Assembly (NCBI GenBank): GCA_030654395.1
Contig: JAURXM010000104.1
Coordinates: 1-64,000, forward strand
From: Aquabacterium sp.
Lineage (GTDB): Bacteria > Pseudomonadota > Gammaproteobacteria > Burkholderiales > Burkholderiaceae_C
Length of the DNA: 64,000 bases
Direction: 5' to 3'
Notes under the pieces: model-generated
Seen by the model: the letters and a program-made list of their open reading frames with translations, nothing else
Database searches by the model: none
Told to the model about the DNA's origin: nothing
Translations under genes and position numbers: made by a program
In this document: one piece after another, positions 62,497 to 64,000 of the stretch
Position numbering within the stretch: the first letter of the stretch is position 1
How the letters are laid out: each line of letters begins with the position of its first letter

Positions 62497-64000
62497 ATGG
62501 CGCAAAAGAAACTGTTCATGTTCCTGATCGCTGCTGGTTTGGTGGTGGCCGCAACCTCTGCTGCTTTTAACCTGAATACGCCACACTGGTTTTCTAGGGG
62601 CGGGTCGGTTGCCTCCAAACGGATATCAAGTCTTCCCCTGCGTCTGGCGCAATGGGGTATGTAGATGTGGGTGGAGGGCCCGATGGGGTTCCGATGCCCA
62701 ACTACAGGGCCATTGTGCAGCAGGTGGGGCCGGCCGTTGTGGGTGTCACCGTGGCGGGTTTGCACCGTGCTACGCCAAGTGAATATCTCTTGGATCTAAG
62801 TGATCCGTTTTTTCGGTTTTTTCATGGCCTACCGGGTTTTCAGTTTCGACTGCCTGAGCAGGGGTTGGGCGGCAACGTGCCATTTCGCAGTCAGGGCTCT
62901 GGGTTCATTATCAGCAGTGATGGCTTGATTTTGACCAATGCGCATGTTGTGCGCGAAGCCAAAGAAGTCACCATCAAGTTGAATGATCGACGCGAATTCA
63001 AGGCCAAGGTGTTGGGTGCTGATACCGCTACCGACATAGCAGTGTTACGCGTCGATGCGACGAATCTGCTGGTTGCGCGGTTGGGCAATTCTAAGCAATT
63101 GCAAGTCGGAGATCCTGTGTTGGCAATTGGCTCACCTTTTGGATTCGAGCAGACAGCGACGCAAGGGATCGTGAGTGCGAAGGGGCGCTCTTTGCCGGGT
63201 GATACAGCTGTGCCCTTTATTCAAACTGATGCTGCGGTGAACCCAGGCAATTCAGGGGGGCCGCTGTTTGATGGTCACGGCGCAGTGGTCGGCATCAACG
63301 CGCAGATTTACTCACAGTCGGGTGGGTATCAAGGATTGTCGTTTGCCATTCCCATTGACGTGGCGCTGAAGGTGAAGGATCAAATTGTGGCGACTGGACG
63401 TGCCTCACACGCACGACTTGGGGTGACGGTTCAGGACTTGAATCAGAACTTGGCGGAATCTTTCGGTATGAGTCGCCCTGATGGCGCATTGATTGGCAGC
63501 GTTGCGCCCGGTGCTGCTGCTGCACTGGCCGGCTTGCAACCGGGCGATGTGGTCATGTCGGTGAACGATGAAATCATGACTCGCTCGGGTGATCTGAGTA
63601 GCCGCATCAGCTTGGCTATCCCCGGTGAGACAGTGCGGCTCAAGATCTGGCGGGATAAGGCTGTGCGTGAGCTGTCGGTCAAGCTAGGTCGGGCAGATGA
63701 GGGGGCAAGCGTTGGATCCCAGCATGACACACCTGCGCGGGCGGGACAACTCGGCCTCGGTGTGAGAGCACTGACACGTGAGGAGCAACTCAGTGCACAT
63801 GTTCAAGGCGGTTTGTTGGTTGAGACCGTGTCTGGTGCGGCCGCTGGCGCGAATGTGATGTCTGGGGACGTGCTGCTGGCCATCAATGGCATCGCACTCA
63901 AATCGGTTGAGCAAGTTAACAGCGTGATAGCCAAAAAGCCCAAGGTTGTTGCGCTGCTGATACTGCGTGATGGTGAGCGCCTCTTTGTTCCTGTGGAGTT
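62497..64000 (+). CDS. Periplasmic serine protease DegQ/HtrA, frameshifted near the signal peptide and cut by the window end
   Basis: The gene starts at ATG 62497 (GAGGGCGAG upstream) with a normal signal peptide, MAQKKLFMFLIAAGLVVAATSA, but that frame stops at 62662-62664 (TAG). The catalytic domain continues one frame back: from about 62620 it reads TDIKSSPASGAMGYVDVG and runs open to the window end. It holds the catalytic triad His in LTNAHVVREAKE, Asp in TATDIAVLRV and Ser in NPGNSGGPLFD, then a PDZ domain (ARLGVTVQDLNQ...LQPGDVVMSVND) and the start of a second. A single lost base, likely in the AAA at 62617-62619, would explain it. If real, only internal starts such as ATG 62652 could make the protease, without a signal peptide; a sequencing error is as likely. 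The protein is a DegQ-type protease/chaperone. Confidence 0.8.

Noticed and set aside
62590-62660. Programmed -1 frameshift in the DegQ gene
   Set aside because: The shift is in the -1 direction, but no X-XXY-YYZ slippery heptamer or downstream structure is evident; a lost base is simpler.

Overview
The window looks like chromosome of a betaproteobacterium in the order Burkholderiales, most like the Comamonadaceae or a neighbouring family. This rests on gene content and order: a pilB-pilC-pilD-coaE-zapD-yacG block, a dciA/M23 peptidase/secA/argJ neighbourhood, a Burkholderiales-type HtrA/DegQ protease at the right edge, and a PEP-CTERM protein. No tRNA, rRNA, CRISPR array, phage gene or intact insertion sequence was found. 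Judged by eye, GC content is high (mid-60s percent) up to about 7.1 kb, high 50s for most of the rest, and about 40 percent between roughly 47 and 54.6 kb.

Layout. 1-7.7 kb: the end of a ugpC-type ABC ATPase, ugpQ, an MFS exporter, argJ, a PEP-CTERM surface protein behind a sigma-54 type promoter, and secA. 7.9-11.2 kb: a metal (probably zinc) uptake operon with permease, binding protein, outer-membrane barrel and a small Cys/His protein, but no ATPase gene. 11.2-14.5 kb: M23 peptidase, dciA, then a rubrerythrin-rubredoxin-rubredoxin reductase peroxide/oxygen defence operon. 14.7-30.2 kb: a long plus-strand exopolysaccharide operon with Wza-like export protein, Wzz-like co-polymerase, flippase, five glycosyltransferases, two methyltransferases, a deacetylase, a candidate polymerase, an AsnB-like amidotransferase and a transglutaminase-like protein. 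A WecA-type initiating transferase faces it at 30.3-31.4 kb.

31.6-38 kb: a HepT-MntA (HEPN/nucleotidyltransferase) toxin-antitoxin pair, then yacG, zapD, coaE and the type IV pilus genes pilD, pilC and pilB. 38-44 kb: LPS genes (msbA, waaC, a DUF4254 gene), an fdtA/fdtB-like pair for a 3-amino-3,6-dideoxyhexose, and a glycosyltransferase. 44.4-53 kb: a region, AT-rich in its second part, holding a radical SAM enzyme coupled to a methyltransferase, then a Gtr-like membrane glycosylation set (GtrB, GtrA, a GT-C transferase) interleaved with a methyltransferase and a fused epimerase-SDR enzyme. 53.1-53.8 kb is gene-free. 53.8-61.2 kb: an LpxA-like acyltransferase, two plus-strand glycosyltransferases (one GT61), and a minus-strand operon of two GT9 transferases, a GT4 transferase and a DUF5672 protein. 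61.3-64 kb: a zinc alcohol dehydrogenase and a periplasmic DegQ-type protease whose signal peptide is out of frame with its catalytic domain.

Most of the window is therefore devoted to building and modifying the cell envelope: exported polysaccharide, LPS core and side chains, a lipid-linked sugar modification route, pili and protein export. The least familiar parts are the 44-53 kb modification locus, the AsnB/transglutaminase pair in the exopolysaccharide operon, and the compositional break inside secA.
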